This document shows positions 54,502 through 64,000 of a stretch of 64,000 nucleotides of DNA, piece after piece. The notes under the pieces are model-generated. The model was not told the DNA's origin. It saw only the letters and a program-made list of their open reading frames with translations, and did not search any database. This DNA is from Dactylorhiza incarnata (taxonomy: Eukaryota; Streptophyta; Magnoliopsida; Asparagales; Orchidaceae). The translations under genes and the position numbers were made by a program. Where the stretch lies: the NCBI GenBank assembly GCA_033032865.1, contig JAWHQI010000258.1, forward strand, positions 372,001 to 436,000, written 5' to 3'. The number at the start of each line of letters is the position of its first letter. The first letter of the stretch is position 1.

Positions 54502-56130
54502 ATGGCAAGGAAGAGTACTCGCACTGCGGAGGGATCAGCGCTGGAGGGACGCGTCGACCCAGCTCCCTCCCCCTCGCAAATCGACGCACCACCCGCAGAG
54601 CAGGCACTCCCTGTGCCAGCAGCTGGGCTGGAAGTGCGCATGCGGCGAATCGAAGAGCACCAAGCCAAGATGTTGGCTCTCGTAAGGGATCTCGGGGCTC
54701 CTCAGGCTCCGGTCCAGCCGCCAGCTCCAAATGCACCGCCACCCCCAGTTCTAAACCTTGTCCCGAACCAAGAAGCCGTCCAGGAAGATGAGGCTTCAGA
54801 AGGATTCTCCAACGCGGCGAGTTCCGCTCACCTTGTCCCGCCGGCTGGAGGACCGGAAGCTGACCACCGTCGTCATCACCCCAGAAGAGCTGCCCCTGAG
54901 CGGGTGACGGAAAGGACTACGCGCGAAGAAATACGTGATATGATCGAAGAAGAGTATGCCCAAGCAGGACGACGCGCCGCGCTCGCTCGCCGCCCCGCGC
55001 ATCAGGGCTCCCCCCTGTCGCCTCAAGTCCTAGCTCATCCAATCCCGAATGGCTTCAAGCTTCCTAACATCGAGACCTTCGACGGGACGAACGACCCTTT
55101 GGAACACGTCAATCACTTCACCACCGTCATGAGGATCTACAGCGCTCCTGATCAGCTCCTCTGCCAGGTGTTCCCGGCGACCTTGAAAGGCCAAGCGCGC
55201 ACTTGGTTCCATTCTCTGCGGAATGGGGCCATCAACAACTTCACGGAAATGGCACAGCAGTTCGTGGATCAGTTCATCGCCAACCGCCGAATTGTCCGGG
55301 ATCCCTCCCATCTCTCAGGGATCCGCCAGAACGACGGAGAGACACTCAAGGACTTCTTCCGACGCTTCACTACCGAGGCACGGCAGATCCCAGGGGTTGA
55401 CCCCGAACTCTTGCGAGGAGTTTTCTTAGGAGGACTCCGCCCAAGTGGATTCTATTCGGCTCTCATGAGAGAAACCGTACCAAGCTATCCCGACCTTGTT
55501 CACAGAGTCGAAGCGCAAATAGCTGCAGATGAGGCCATCGAAGCACACCGTCGGCAGTTCGAAGGAAGCCAAGGAAAGAAAAGGGGAACAGATCAAGCCC
55601 CTCGCGAACGAGAAGATCGTCGCGGCGAGGAGCGCCGCGGTGACGGACGTCGGCGTGACCCCCGAAGGGATCTGGGACCGCAGCCGCCCAGGACCTACAC
55701 CCCACTGAACACCACCAGAACGAACGTGCTCTACGCCATTCAGAACAACCCCGAACTTCGCATGCCCCGAACACCCCCGCCAAATCCGAGGGGTGACCAG
55801 TCCAGATACTGCGAGTTCCATCGAGGAACCGGACATACCACCGAAGAGTGCACCAGGCTCAAAGACGAGATCGAGCGCCTCATCCGCCAGGGACTCCTGG
55901 GAAGATTCTTACAAGGCCAGATCCCCAATCAGCCCCAGCAGCCTAGGGAGGCAGGAGAGCAGCCCCCCCGCCCCCCGAGGCGCAGGTGGAGGAAGGCCGA
56001 TGGTGGGAGAAATCGAGACGATCGCCGGACCGCCAGTCCTGGCGTCGCAGATCCTCTCGATCGCCCAGCCCGTGAGAGACCACGAAGACAAAAAACTCAA
56101 GCAGGATATTACGATAGCTTTCGGAGATGA
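54502..56130 (+). CDS. Tat gag
   Basis: 542 codons from ATG 54502, 53 bp after the LTR. It has a disordered Pro-rich N terminus, then the gag core (FKLPNIETFDGTNDP, near 55053, through ARTWFHSL and FVDQFI) and an atypical C-X2-H-X4-H-X4-C knuckle (CEFHRGTGHTTEEC) near 55810, usual for Tat. The final ~55 codons diverge from what the family has, because the frame slips relative to protease at a C-rich run (about 55963-55977). Gag assembles particles around element RNA. The core is intact. Confidence 0.85.
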   Translation: MARKSTRTAEGSALEGRVDPAPSPSQIDAPPAEQALPVPAAGLEVRMRRIEEHQAKMLALVRDLGAPQAPVQPPAPNAPPPPVLNLVPNQEAVQEDEASEGFSNAASSAHLVPPAGGPEADHRRHHPRRAAPERVTERTTREEIRDMIEEEYAQAGRRAALARRPAHQGSPLSPQVLAHPIPNGFKLPNIETFDGTNDPLEHVNHFTTVMRIYSAPDQLLCQVFPATLKGQARTWFHSLRNGAINNFTEMAQQFVDQFIANRRIVRDPSHLSGIRQNDGETLKDFFRRFTTEARQIPGVDPELLRGVFLGGLRPSGFYSALMRETVPSYPDLVHRVEAQIAADEAIEAHRRQFEGSQGKKRGTDQAPREREDRRGEERRGDGRRRDPRRDLGPQPPRTYTPLNTTRTNVLYAIQNNPELRMPRTPPPNPRGDQSRYCEFHRGTGHTTEECTRLKDEIERLIRQGLLGRFLQGQIPNQPQQPREAGEQPPRPPRRRWRKADGGRNRDDRRTASPGVADPLDRPARERPRRQKTQAGYYDSFRR

Positions 56131-57244
56131 AGACTTACGAGGGTTGCGGCTTCCACATCAGGATCCGCTCGTGATCAGCGCAGGGATCGGGGATCCCTGC
56201 TTTAAAGTGAAGAGAATACTAGTCGACAATGGAAGCTCGGTCGACGTCTTGTTCCTCTCCACCTTGCAAAGTATGAAGCTCACCAAAGACCAGCTTAGTC
56301 CGGCAGCCGGGCCCGTCTACGGCTTCGACAACAGGCCCGTCCCGGTGCAAGGCATGATCATCCTCCCAGTCACATTGGGCGAATTTCCAAGACAGTCAAC
56401 GCACAACATCCAGTTCATGGTGGTAGAGTCCACCTCCGCCTACAATGCCATCTTCGGAAGACCGCTCCAGTCAATCTTCGGGGCAATCCCCTCTATTCCA
56501 CACCTAGCTATGAAGTTCCCCACCGCCGCAGGAATAGGAGTCGTAAGAGGAGACCAAGAGGCAGCCAGGACTTGCTACCTGAAGCAGGCTCAGCCAGCAA
56601 GGGCGACCGCTCTCAACATCAATAACTTCGACCTGCGAGACGAGGCGACTCTGCAGCGAGGAACGCCCGTTGAAGGGCTAGTAGAAGTACCACTCTCCCG
56701 GCGAGACCCGACTCGAACTGTCCAGGTCGGGTCACTCTTGACATCACAAGAGCAAGAGAAGTTCACCACCTTCCTGCAGGAGAACGAGGACATTTTCGCA
56801 TGGAGCCCGGAGGACATGCCCGGGGTAGATCCCGACGTCATCTTTCACTCGCTAAACATCAACCCCGCCCGCAGACCCGTGATTCAGAAAAAGAGGAACT
56901 TCGCCTCCGAGCGCCTAAAAGCAATCGAGGAAGAGGTAGCTAAGCTCCTGGAGGCACGATTCATTCGTGAAGCAGAATATCCCACATGGCTCGCCAACGT
57001 GGTCATGGTCAAGAAGGCCTCGGGGAAATGGCGAATGTGCGTCGACTACAGCAACCTGAACCAAGCCTGCCCGAAGGATAGTTTCCCCCTGCCAAGGATT
57101 GACCAGCTCGTCGACGCTACAGCAGGCCACGAGCTACTCAGCTTTATGGATGCTTATTCAGGTTACAACCAGATAAGGATGAACCCGCAGACGAAGAGCA
57201 TACCGCCTTCCGCACCGACCGGGGAGTCTACTGCTACAAGGTGA
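55980..57244 (+). pseudogene. Tat protease and first half of RT (frameshifted)
   Basis: Frame 2 of the element, open from about 55793. The recognisable part starts at MVGEIETIAGPP (about 56000), then protease VDNGSSVDVLF at 56221, and RT from KRNFASERLKAIEEEV through VDYSNLNQACPKDSFPLPRID to DAYSGYNQIRM at 57180. Here one base is missing between 57190 and 57191 and the frame runs to TGA at 57242-57244. The rest of RT is in frame 1. The gag-to-protease shift at the poly-C run is either a second indel or a programmed frameshift. Confidence 0.85.
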
Positions 57245-58662
57245 TGCCATTCGGCCTTAAAAACGCCGGAGCCACTTACCAAAGGCTGATGAACAAGGTC
57301 TTCAAGGACCTCATCGGAGAAACGATGGAGGTTTACGTGGACGACATGCTAGTAAAGAGCGTCCACCGACGCGACCACTTGGAAGACTTAGAAAAGTGCT
57401 TCCAGCTTCTCCGTCGCTTCCAGATGCGGCTCAACCCCAGCAAGTGTGCGTTTGGTGTGACGGCGGGGAAGTTTCTAGGTTTCATGGTAACCCATCGGGG
57501 AATCGAGGCCAACCCCGAGAAGATCAAGGCGTTGGAAGATATGTCGCCACCTCGCTCAATTAAGGAAGTACAACGCCTAAACGGGAGGATCGCAGCTTTG
57601 TCCCGTTTCTTATCACGAACAGGAGACAAGTACCTCCCCTTCTTCAAAATCCTCCGGGGAGCGCGACATTCAGGTTTCCAGTGGACAGACGAGTGCCAGG
57701 TGGCCTTCGAGCTTCTCAAGCAGTACCTGGCTTCGCCACCGCTTCTGTCAAAGCCCACCCCCGGGGAAACTCTGTTCTTGTACCTGGCCGTATCGCCTAC
57801 GACCCTTAGCTCAGTGCTTGTGAAGGACGAAGGAGGAGTGCAGCGCCCGATCTACTACCTCAGCAAAGTCCTCACCGATACCGAAACCAGATATCCGGCA
57901 GCAGACAAGACAGCCTTGGCTCTTGTTTTCTCGGCTAGAAAACTCAGACCCTACTTCCAGGCTCACGCAGTCAAGGTATTGACACAACTCCCATTACGGG
58001 CGATCCTCCAGAAGCCGGAAGTCTCGGGGAGACTTGTAAAGTGGGCCGTAGAACTCGGCGAATTCGACATCCAATTCCTGCCTCGCCCTGACATCAAGTC
58101 GCAGGTGCTCGCCGACTTCGTGGTAGAATACACCATCCCGCCAGAAACAACCCTCATCAAAGACACCGCTAGCACCCGGTGGACCCTCTATGTCGACGGC
58201 GCCTCGGGAGCTGAAGGGGCCGGAGCGGGATTACTCCTTATGAGCCCCGAAGGGATCACCCTGGATTACGGACTCCGGCTAAAGTTCCCCGCAACAAATA
58301 ACATCGCGGAATACGAAGCACTGATCGCCGGTCTCCGGCTCGCTATCGACTGCAAAGTCGAGAACCTAACGATTTATACAGACTCCCAACTCGTGGTCTC
58401 ACAGGTTGAAGGAGATTACGAGGCTAAGAGCGAGCAGATGCCGAAATACCTCGCATTCGCAAAGTCACTTCTCCAAAAGATCTCATCATATCAGATCCTA
58501 CACATCCCCCGAGAGCAGAATACCAGGGCGGATGCTCTGTCCAAGCTCGCCACCTCACCCTCCAGCTACCAGTCCCGAAGACGCCGAATCGAAGAAGTTG
58601 TGATCCCAAGCATTCAAGGGCCATGGGAAATCACAACCATCCACCAGGAGGAGTCGTCCTAG
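57241..58662 (+). pseudogene. Tat RT (second half), RNase H and archaeal-type RNase H
   Basis: Begins MPFGLKNAGATYQRLM and holds the catalytic YVDDMLVKS at about 57334. The first RNase H follows (AVSPTTLSSVLV, TRYPAADKTALALV), then the second, archaeal-type RNase H from LYVDGASGAEGAG (58190) to YTDSQLVVSQVEGDYE. The frame stops at TAG 58660-58662, where Tat elements have a Trp before MTP; the integrase continues in the same frame. The catalytic residues themselves look intact. Confidence 0.85.
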
Positions 58663-59895
58663 ATGACCCCATTACGAGCCTACCTGGAGCAAGGGCACCT
58701 TCCTGAAGATCGCCTAGAGGCGCGAAGGCTGCGAATGCGGGCCGCATCGTTCACCATTATAGACGGGGAGCTTTACAAATGGGCATTCTCAGGACCATAT
58801 CTGAAATGCCTGCCGGCAAGCGAGGCGGACTACGTACTCAGGGAAGTACACGGAGGAGTCTGCGGAGAGCACCTAGGCGGGAAGGCATTAGCACGGAAAA
58901 TACTGCGTCAAGGCTTCTATTGGCCGACAATAAGAAAGGACGCGGCCGACTTTGTCCAGAGGTGCAAAAGCTGTCAGCTACACGCCAACATGCCTCATCA
59001 ACCCCCGGTCTCACTTACCACGCTGCAGAGTGCGTGGCCATTCGCACAATGGGGGATCGACCTCCTTGGTCCCCTACCTCTAGCATCTGGACAGAGGAAG
59101 TTCATCATCTTAGCCATCGACTACTTCACCAAATGGGTGGAGGCAGAGCCCCTGGCCAAGATCACCGAAGAAAACGCCAAACAATTCGTCTGGAAGAGCA
59201 TCGTTTGCCGCTTCGGCATCCCGGCTACGATCATTGCCGACAACGGCACTCAATTCACTGGGAAGTCCTTCACCAAGATGTGCGAGGATCTGAAAATCAA
59301 CCTGCGCCACACGGCCGTGGCGCATCCACAAGCCAACGGACAAGTAGAATTCACGAACCGCACCATCCTCAAAGGGCTGAAAACACGCTTGGAAGAAGCC
59401 GGGGGACAGTGGGTAGACGCGCTCCCGAATGTATTATGGGCATATCGCACAACAGAAAGAACTCCTACAGGAGAGACACCTTATAACCTCTGTTACGGAA
59501 CCGAAGCTATCATCCCCGTCGACATCGGCGTTCCGAGTGCTCGAGTACTCACCTTCGACCCCAACAAGAATGATGGACTGCTCCGAGAAAACCTCGATCT
59601 AATCCCCGAAGTCCGGGACAACGCTGCTTACCGTGCTGCACTCTACCAAATGCGTGTAGCCCGGACCTACGACAGGAGGGTGAAGCCCAGACCAATCAAC
59701 GCAGGAGATCTCGTCCTACGCAGCATCGAGGCCGCCGGTAAAGGTCCCCAAGGAGACAAGCTCTCAGCGGCCTGGGAAGGCCCGTACATAGTCACCGCAG
59801 TCGTAAAACCCGGAACATACAGACTCAGGACGGCGGAAGGGAAGACTTTGCCACGCACCTGGAACGCTCAAAACCTGCGCCGCTTTTACCAGTGA
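58663..59895 (+). CDS. Tat integrase
   Basis: 410 codons in the same frame as the preceding piece, after a TAG. Zinc finger H..H..C..C (HGGVCGEHLGG to CKSCQLH, 58848-58980), DDE catalytic core with WGIDLLGPL (59051), ADNGTQFTG (59236) and NGQVEFTNRT (59337), and a C-terminal beta-rich tail ending LRRFYQ. Integrase inserts element cDNA into the chromosome. All three acidic residues are present, so only the upstream lesions prevent a normal polyprotein. Confidence 0.85.
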   Translation: MTPLRAYLEQGHLPEDRLEARRLRMRAASFTIIDGELYKWAFSGPYLKCLPASEADYVLREVHGGVCGEHLGGKALARKILRQGFYWPTIRKDAADFVQRCKSCQLHANMPHQPPVSLTTLQSAWPFAQWGIDLLGPLPLASGQRKFIILAIDYFTKWVEAEPLAKITEENAKQFVWKSIVCRFGIPATIIADNGTQFTGKSFTKMCEDLKINLRHTAVAHPQANGQVEFTNRTILKGLKTRLEEAGGQWVDALPNVLWAYRTTERTPTGETPYNLCYGTEAIIPVDIGVPSARVLTFDPNKNDGLLRENLDLIPEVRDNAAYRAALYQMRVARTYDRRVKPRPINAGDLVLRSIEAAGKGPQGDKLSAAWEGPYIVTAVVKPGTYRLRTAEGKTLPRTWNAQNLRRFYQ

Positions 59896-60863
59896 TCCCA
59901 GGACCTCTACCATGTACTAAGCCACGAGCTCAAACTCGTGCAAACTTATCTTCAATTTCTGTACCAAGCCGCGAGCTCTGACTCGTGCAAATCTATCTTA
60001 TAATTTGTGTAAAAGCCGCGAGCTCAGACTCGTGCACCTATCTTATCTTACATAAAGTTGTGCACCGAATGATTTCTTATTGAAAAGCTATGTTTTGACA
60101 CCTTCACACACTTAAGAAAAACTTTGCAACGAGGCCCTGCCTCGGGGGCTTTGCACCGCCGTCGATTGAAGGTTCGCCCTTCTCCTCCGCCGTCAAGTCC
60201 CAACGTCGTAGGGGCCTGCCCCCCTTACGTACGCCCCCGGTTTGAATACACCAGCTATTCACCGGCCACTTCGAGGCCCTGCCTCGGGGGCTTTGCACCG
60301 CCGTCGATGGAAGGTCCGCCCTTCTCCTCCGCCGTCAAGTCCCAGCGTCGTAGGGGCCTGCCCCCCTTACGTACGCCTCCGGTTTGAATACACCAGCTAT
60401 TCACCGGCCACTTCGGGGCCCTGCCCCGGGGACTTTGCACCGCCGTCGATTGAAGGTTCGCCCTTCTCCTCCGCCGTCGAGTCCCGGTGACGTCGGGGCC
60501 TGCCCCCCCTGCGTTCACCCACGGTTTGAATACAAACGCTATTCACCGGCCAAGCCGCGAGCCCGACTCGTGCAAGAAAGCCGCAAGCACAGACTTGCGC
60601 GAGCTAAATTTTCTATTGTGAAAAAAACCGCGGGCTCAGAACCGCGCAAGCTAACCTGTCACTTTGCAGAAACCCCACAGTCCACGCGGATATCAGAACC
60701 TGGCAGCAAGCCCACGACAATCTCAGGGAACCAACACCCTCCGACATCAACTCCTACCCAAAAAAGCGCCACACAGAGGACAAGGGGTAAAGCCGCCGAA
60801 GAAAAATCAAAACCTTCGAACTCCTCGCTCAGGAACTCGGACTCCGAAGGTTTGGGGGGCTTA
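59896..60863 (+). repeat. Tat 3' non-coding region with tandem repeats
   Basis: 59925-60045: three copies of a GCCGCGAGCTCAGACTCGTGC-type unit, itself partly palindromic. 60131-60556: three copies of a 142-bp repeat (GAGGCCCTGCCTCGGGGGC starts at 60131, 60273 and 60415). 60556-60863: more GCCGCGAGC words, then the polypurine tract. There is no open frame of the element here. Confidence 0.8.
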
Positions 60864-61979
60864 TGTTGTACACCCGTGAAGGCCTCATGATGCGCCCAAA
60901 GAAAACCTCGCAGAAGAGAGATGGGGGTAGCGATCGAAGCACACACGAGCCCCAGATATGCTTCTCACTTTTCAGGAACAGTTAGTCGCCTTTTTCACCT
61001 CCAACAGAACTGCCCGAACTGCCCAAACTGCCCAAGCTGCCCGAGGGGCAAGGTGGTCATTTACGAAAAATAGTGATCCGAGGGCCCCGAACCGGAGAAT
61101 ATGATTCGTCCACCGAGCATTTATGGAAACCGCCAACGGCAAAATTACCAGGCCGCCCCCGGCAAAAACTATAAAAAGAGCCCCATGGCTTCATTTGAAA
61201 GGACCTTGACTTCTGGACCGAGGAGAGCTCCTTGCAGACTTTTGCGGAATTCTCCTTCGGCACTTGAAGATCTCCTTCGGGACTTGAAGATCTCCTTCGG
61301 GACTTGAAGATCTTCATCTTCCAGAAAGGCGACGAGCATTTCTCAGAAGGGAAAGACGACTGGCCTTCCCGCTTCCAGAAAGGCGACCAGCATTTCTCAG
61401 AAGGGAAAGGCGACTGGCCTTCCCGCTTCCAGAAAGGCGACGAGCATTTCTCAGAAGGGAAAGGCGACTGGCCTTCCCGCTTCCAGAAAGGCGACCAGCA
61501 TTTCTCAGAAGGGAAAGGCGACTGGCCTTCCCGCTTCCAGAAAGGCGACCAACATTTCTCAGAAGGGAAAGGCGACTGGCCTTCCCGCTTCCAGAAAGGC
61601 GACCAGCATTTCTCAGAAGGGAAATGCGACTGGCCTTCCGCTTCCGAAAGGCGACTAGCAGTCTCAGAAGGAAAAAGGACTTAGTTTTTCCGAGGGGTGG
61701 CCTGTCACCCTCGAAGCTCTCTTTCCCCAAGTATTGTAACGAGCAGCGGCCTGTCGCGCTCGAGCTCTAGCTTCCAAGTTGTAACTCCTCCAGAAGATAG
61801 TGAAGTTTGGTCGGCACAGCTCCGGCCGCGTGGTTTTTTACCCTTTCCGGGTTTTCCACGTTAAAAAGTCCCTGCGTACTCATCGAACCTCTAGTTGACT
61901 GTTTGCGCGCTTAGCTCGCTCACGAGCTAAGGCGGTTCAAGTGAACCGGTCTACCAAGAGCTCTAAGCGTTCCGCAACA
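60864..61979 (+). repeat. 3' LTR of the Tat element
   Basis: 1116 bp, the same as the 5' LTR apart from isolated changes and three extra copies of the 54-bp repeat (six in total at 61318-61640). Confidence 0.9.
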
Positions 61980-61984
61980 GTTCA

Positions 61985-62233
61985 TAACAAAGCCTAAGTT
62001 TACATTGTTAGCGTAAAAAACCAAAAAAAAAAAAAAATCTCCCGCAAGGATAAACTTAGAAGAAGGAAGGTTTTGATGACTTCAAAATAGAGTACTGAAA
62101 TCCCCATAATAACAAAAGCAGAGATGATTTTTCCTAGTTATTCCTACATATTAATTTAATACTGTAATTTGTTAGAATATATATATGGACACTAAAATAT
62201 GCATAAATTGTGCTCATGTGCTTTGTCATACAG
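61985..62233 (+). other. Last part of intron 3b
   Basis: Resumes the intron shared with copy a (CCTAAGTTTACATTGTTAGCG), contains a 13-A run near 62024, and ends TCATACAG. Confidence 0.7.
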
Positions 62234-62476
62234 ATAGTTAGCAACGGGATATACAAGAGTTTACTGCACAGGGTGAAGGTGAACAGCAAGAGCTCTAAGA
62301 TATCAGTGGTGTCTTTTATTGGAACTCCGTTGGAAACTGTGGTTGCTCCTCTGCCCCAGCTGGTCGATCGCGCCGATAGACCCGCCGCGTTCCGCGCCGT
62401 CACGTATAAGGAGTACATCCAGCTTCAGAAAACAAAAATGCTGGGTAAATCTTGCCTGGATCACTTGAGGCTGTGA
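62234..62476 (+). CDS. 2-oxoglutarate-dependent dioxygenase, exon 4 (copy b, intact)
   Basis: Residues 273-352 and the TGA. It begins IVSNGIYKSLLHRVKVNS with the third iron ligand H284, then KISVVSFIGTPLETVVAPLP and a C-terminal helix ending LDHLRL. The 2-oxoglutarate carboxylate is usually held by Arg in an R-x-S motif; here the position is K294-I-S296. The spliced total of 352 residues is the normal family length. The 3' UTR that follows matches that of copy a. Confidence 0.85.
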   Translation: MVSNGIYKSLLHRVKVNSKSSKISVVSFIGTPLETVVAPLPQLVDRADRPAAFRAVTYKEYIQLQKTKMLGKSCLDHLRL

Positions 62477-63571
62477 TTTTGATGTGATATTAAATGCTTG
62501 CTCAACGTTGCTAAGATCTTTAAAACTGAAAAGATGAATGTTTCACAAATTATACTTTGCCCTAATGCAAGGTTTTTACCTTTTGATCCACACAAGATAT
62601 TCATCAACTTCGCACCATGTACTCTTACGCAATTGACAGAAAATTGAAAGTTAACGATAATAGCGGACGAGACAGATTACACAAATCCTCTCAAAAATAC
62701 TTCTTCAAATTCCACCCAAATCTGCTCCAAATCAAATTTGTTGACTTGCACAATAATTTTTCAAAAAACAAATCTTCAAGCGGTGCACGTATACGTCAAA
62801 CCAACGTCATGACGCTATTTCAAATTATATTTTAAACATTAATTACTGTCCATTATATTTTATTGAGGTTGGATATTGTAAATAATACTATAATAGCTCG
62901 CATGCCTGTTGACATTTTTTTTTCTGTGGATAATTAACACTTTTGTTGGCATTGATATCTGTCCGGATAAATAAATCTCAGTGCGTAAAGCTATTTTATA
63001 TGGCGAAATTTTTGCGATCGCTTCTCGGACTCCTGGATGCTCTCTAAAGAGATCATTTTCGATCTTCATAGAGATAGAAATGGGTTCACCAATCTTGTAC
63101 GGTTTTTTATTTTTGATTTCAGCCATCTACTAATCCACGTGGCAGAAATATGAGGGTCCGGACTGAGATATTGAAACGGACCCGGATTCAAAAATATCTC
63201 CTTTCATATGAGGTGTATATATGACAAACTGAATTTGTTCATTAGCAATTAAAATAAATCAATTTTTTATATCTTTATTTTGAAAGATATAAATTAATTT
63301 TATAGAACAATATTACGTGCACATCATGTTTGGCTATGTGAAGATAAATAATTGTGCATTTCAAAAAAAATTATTTGCAATTCAAATTTATATCGAACAT
63401 CAATTTTAAAACTCGATAAAATACCATGAATTTGCATGAATTCGAGTGTGATTTGTCTGGATGTTATGACATAGTAGAAGCATTGGAGAAAATGCTAGTT
63501 GATTGGGCTTGCAATGTGGAACAAAGACTAAAGTTTGAAATAACAATAAAGAGTTCAAATAAATTTGACGG
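62477..63571. other. 3' UTR and AT-rich flank of the 2OGD gene
   Basis: 62477-62700 resembles the 3' flank of exon 4a. A minus-strand frame at 63126-62860 (88 codons, MAEIKNKKPYKIGEP onward) has a plausible composition and a good ATG, but I recognise no family and see no promoter. The rest is AT-rich with nothing identifiable. Confidence 0.5.
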
Positions 63572-63779
63572 TGTTAGAGCAAAATCACATCTATTCCTTG
63601 ACTAAGTGTGGGTTTTGTTAGGGTTAGAGGCGCTCAAGATATTCTACAATACGACATCAAGTTTGGAATGCGTATATATAGTATCTCCAGCTTAGGGCGG
63701 AGCCCTAGGTCGACACGCAACCCGTTAAGGCTTATCGTGTCGGTTCGGACACGCGGACATAATAGTTAATGCGTTAACA
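63572..63779 (-). repeat. Probable LTR of a minus-strand element leaving the window
   Basis: A 208-bp stretch reads TGTTAACGC..GCTCTAACA on the minus strand, with complementary TGTTA/TAACA ends. A purine tract (AGGAGGAGAT) lies immediately upstream on that strand, as before a 3' LTR. A TATATATA box lies at about 63671. The internal part would extend beyond 64000. No coding domain is visible in the last 220 bp, so this is tentative. Confidence 0.4.
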
Positions 63780-64000
63780 ATCTCCTCCTATGTCCGCGGT
63801 AAACCCGGCGACGATGAGGGTGGTTTGTGTAAGTTCAACCGGATCGTGAACAGTACACAACCGTGTCCAACACCTGCAAAAACTGATTAGACTCAAAGAA
63901 AAATAGTATGCACGCATAAAGATAAACAATAAATCTCAGCTGCACTACAAAATAGTCTAAAGTATGATCATAGCACAAGTCCAACAAACGTAGTGACTAG

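Larger units (their letters stand above)
53495..61979 (+). mobile_element. Tat-type Ty3/gypsy element
   Basis: 8.5 kb, flanked by perfect GTTCA duplications (53490-53494 and 61980-61984). LTRs begin TGTTGTACACCCGTGAAGG and end GTTCCGCAACA. The primer site TTTGGCGCCGTCTGTG follows the 5' LTR, and the polypurine GGTTTGGGGGG precedes the 3' LTR. An extra, archaeal-type RNase H after the usual one and the gag type place it in the Tat (Retand-like) lineage. The LTRs differ mainly in tandem-repeat number, so insertion is relatively recent. It lies in the intron between 2OGD exons 3b and 4b, in the same orientation as the gene. Confidence 0.92.

Overview
This is nuclear DNA from a land plant, most likely a eudicot; I cannot name the species. 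The evidence is GT..AG introns, a 2-oxoglutarate-dependent dioxygenase (2OGD) gene of the plant DOXC type, Ty1/copia, Tekay-type and Tat-type Ty3/gypsy elements, several MITEs, and a 5S-rRNA-derived repeat. There are no prokaryotic signals. Almost everything outside one host gene is transposable element.

The host gene is on the + strand and is torn apart by insertions. Exon 1 (9381-9629) and exon 2 (9707-9942) are intact and sit downstream of a TATA box. The 3' half of the gene is tandemly duplicated. Copy a (49822-50152 and 50740-50980) has lost its 5' splice site and carries a 2-bp frameshift. Copy b (52591-52921 and 62234-62476) is open and has good splice sites. Exons 1+2+3b+4b join in phase to a 352-residue 2OGD with the Fe(II) triad H227/D229/H284. 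Intron 2 is about 40 kb (42.6 kb to exon 3b), and the intron between 3b and 4b is 9.3 kb, filled by one Tat element.

Layout: 1-1815, G/C-rich tandem repeat and AT-rich DNA peppered with a CTGCGAATAG word. 1816-8712, a nearly intact Copia element (2029-8569) lying between two inverted-repeat arms. 8795-9160, a MITE in the promoter. 9381-9942, exons 1-2. 10290-11424, a PIF/Harbinger-like element. 11979-49339, a rearranged Copia-B element that holds a minus-strand 5.4-kb Tekay solo LTR (13287-41894). That solo LTR contains two further insertions: an 11.6-kb non-autonomous Tat derivative with three LTRs and two spliced antisense genes (13378-25017, TSD GCCAC), and a young plus-strand Tekay element with 5.4-kb LTRs (26169-37758, apparent TSD ATAAG). 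The truncated 3' LTR of the Tekay element abuts a 672-bp near-perfect palindrome carrying 5S rRNA promoter sequence. The right part of Copia-B (43.2-49.3 kb) is a patchwork of LTR, flank and reverse-transcriptase pieces, including an exact 920-bp tandem array. 49.3-53.5 kb, duplicated 3' gene half and a MULE-type MITE. 53495-61979, a Tat element with TSD GTTCA. 62.2-64 kb, last exon, 3' flank and the edge of another LTR element.

The points most worth following up are the 5S palindrome, the antisense gene pair inside the Tat derivative, the duplicated and selectively broken 2OGD exons, and the microhomology-bounded RT array.
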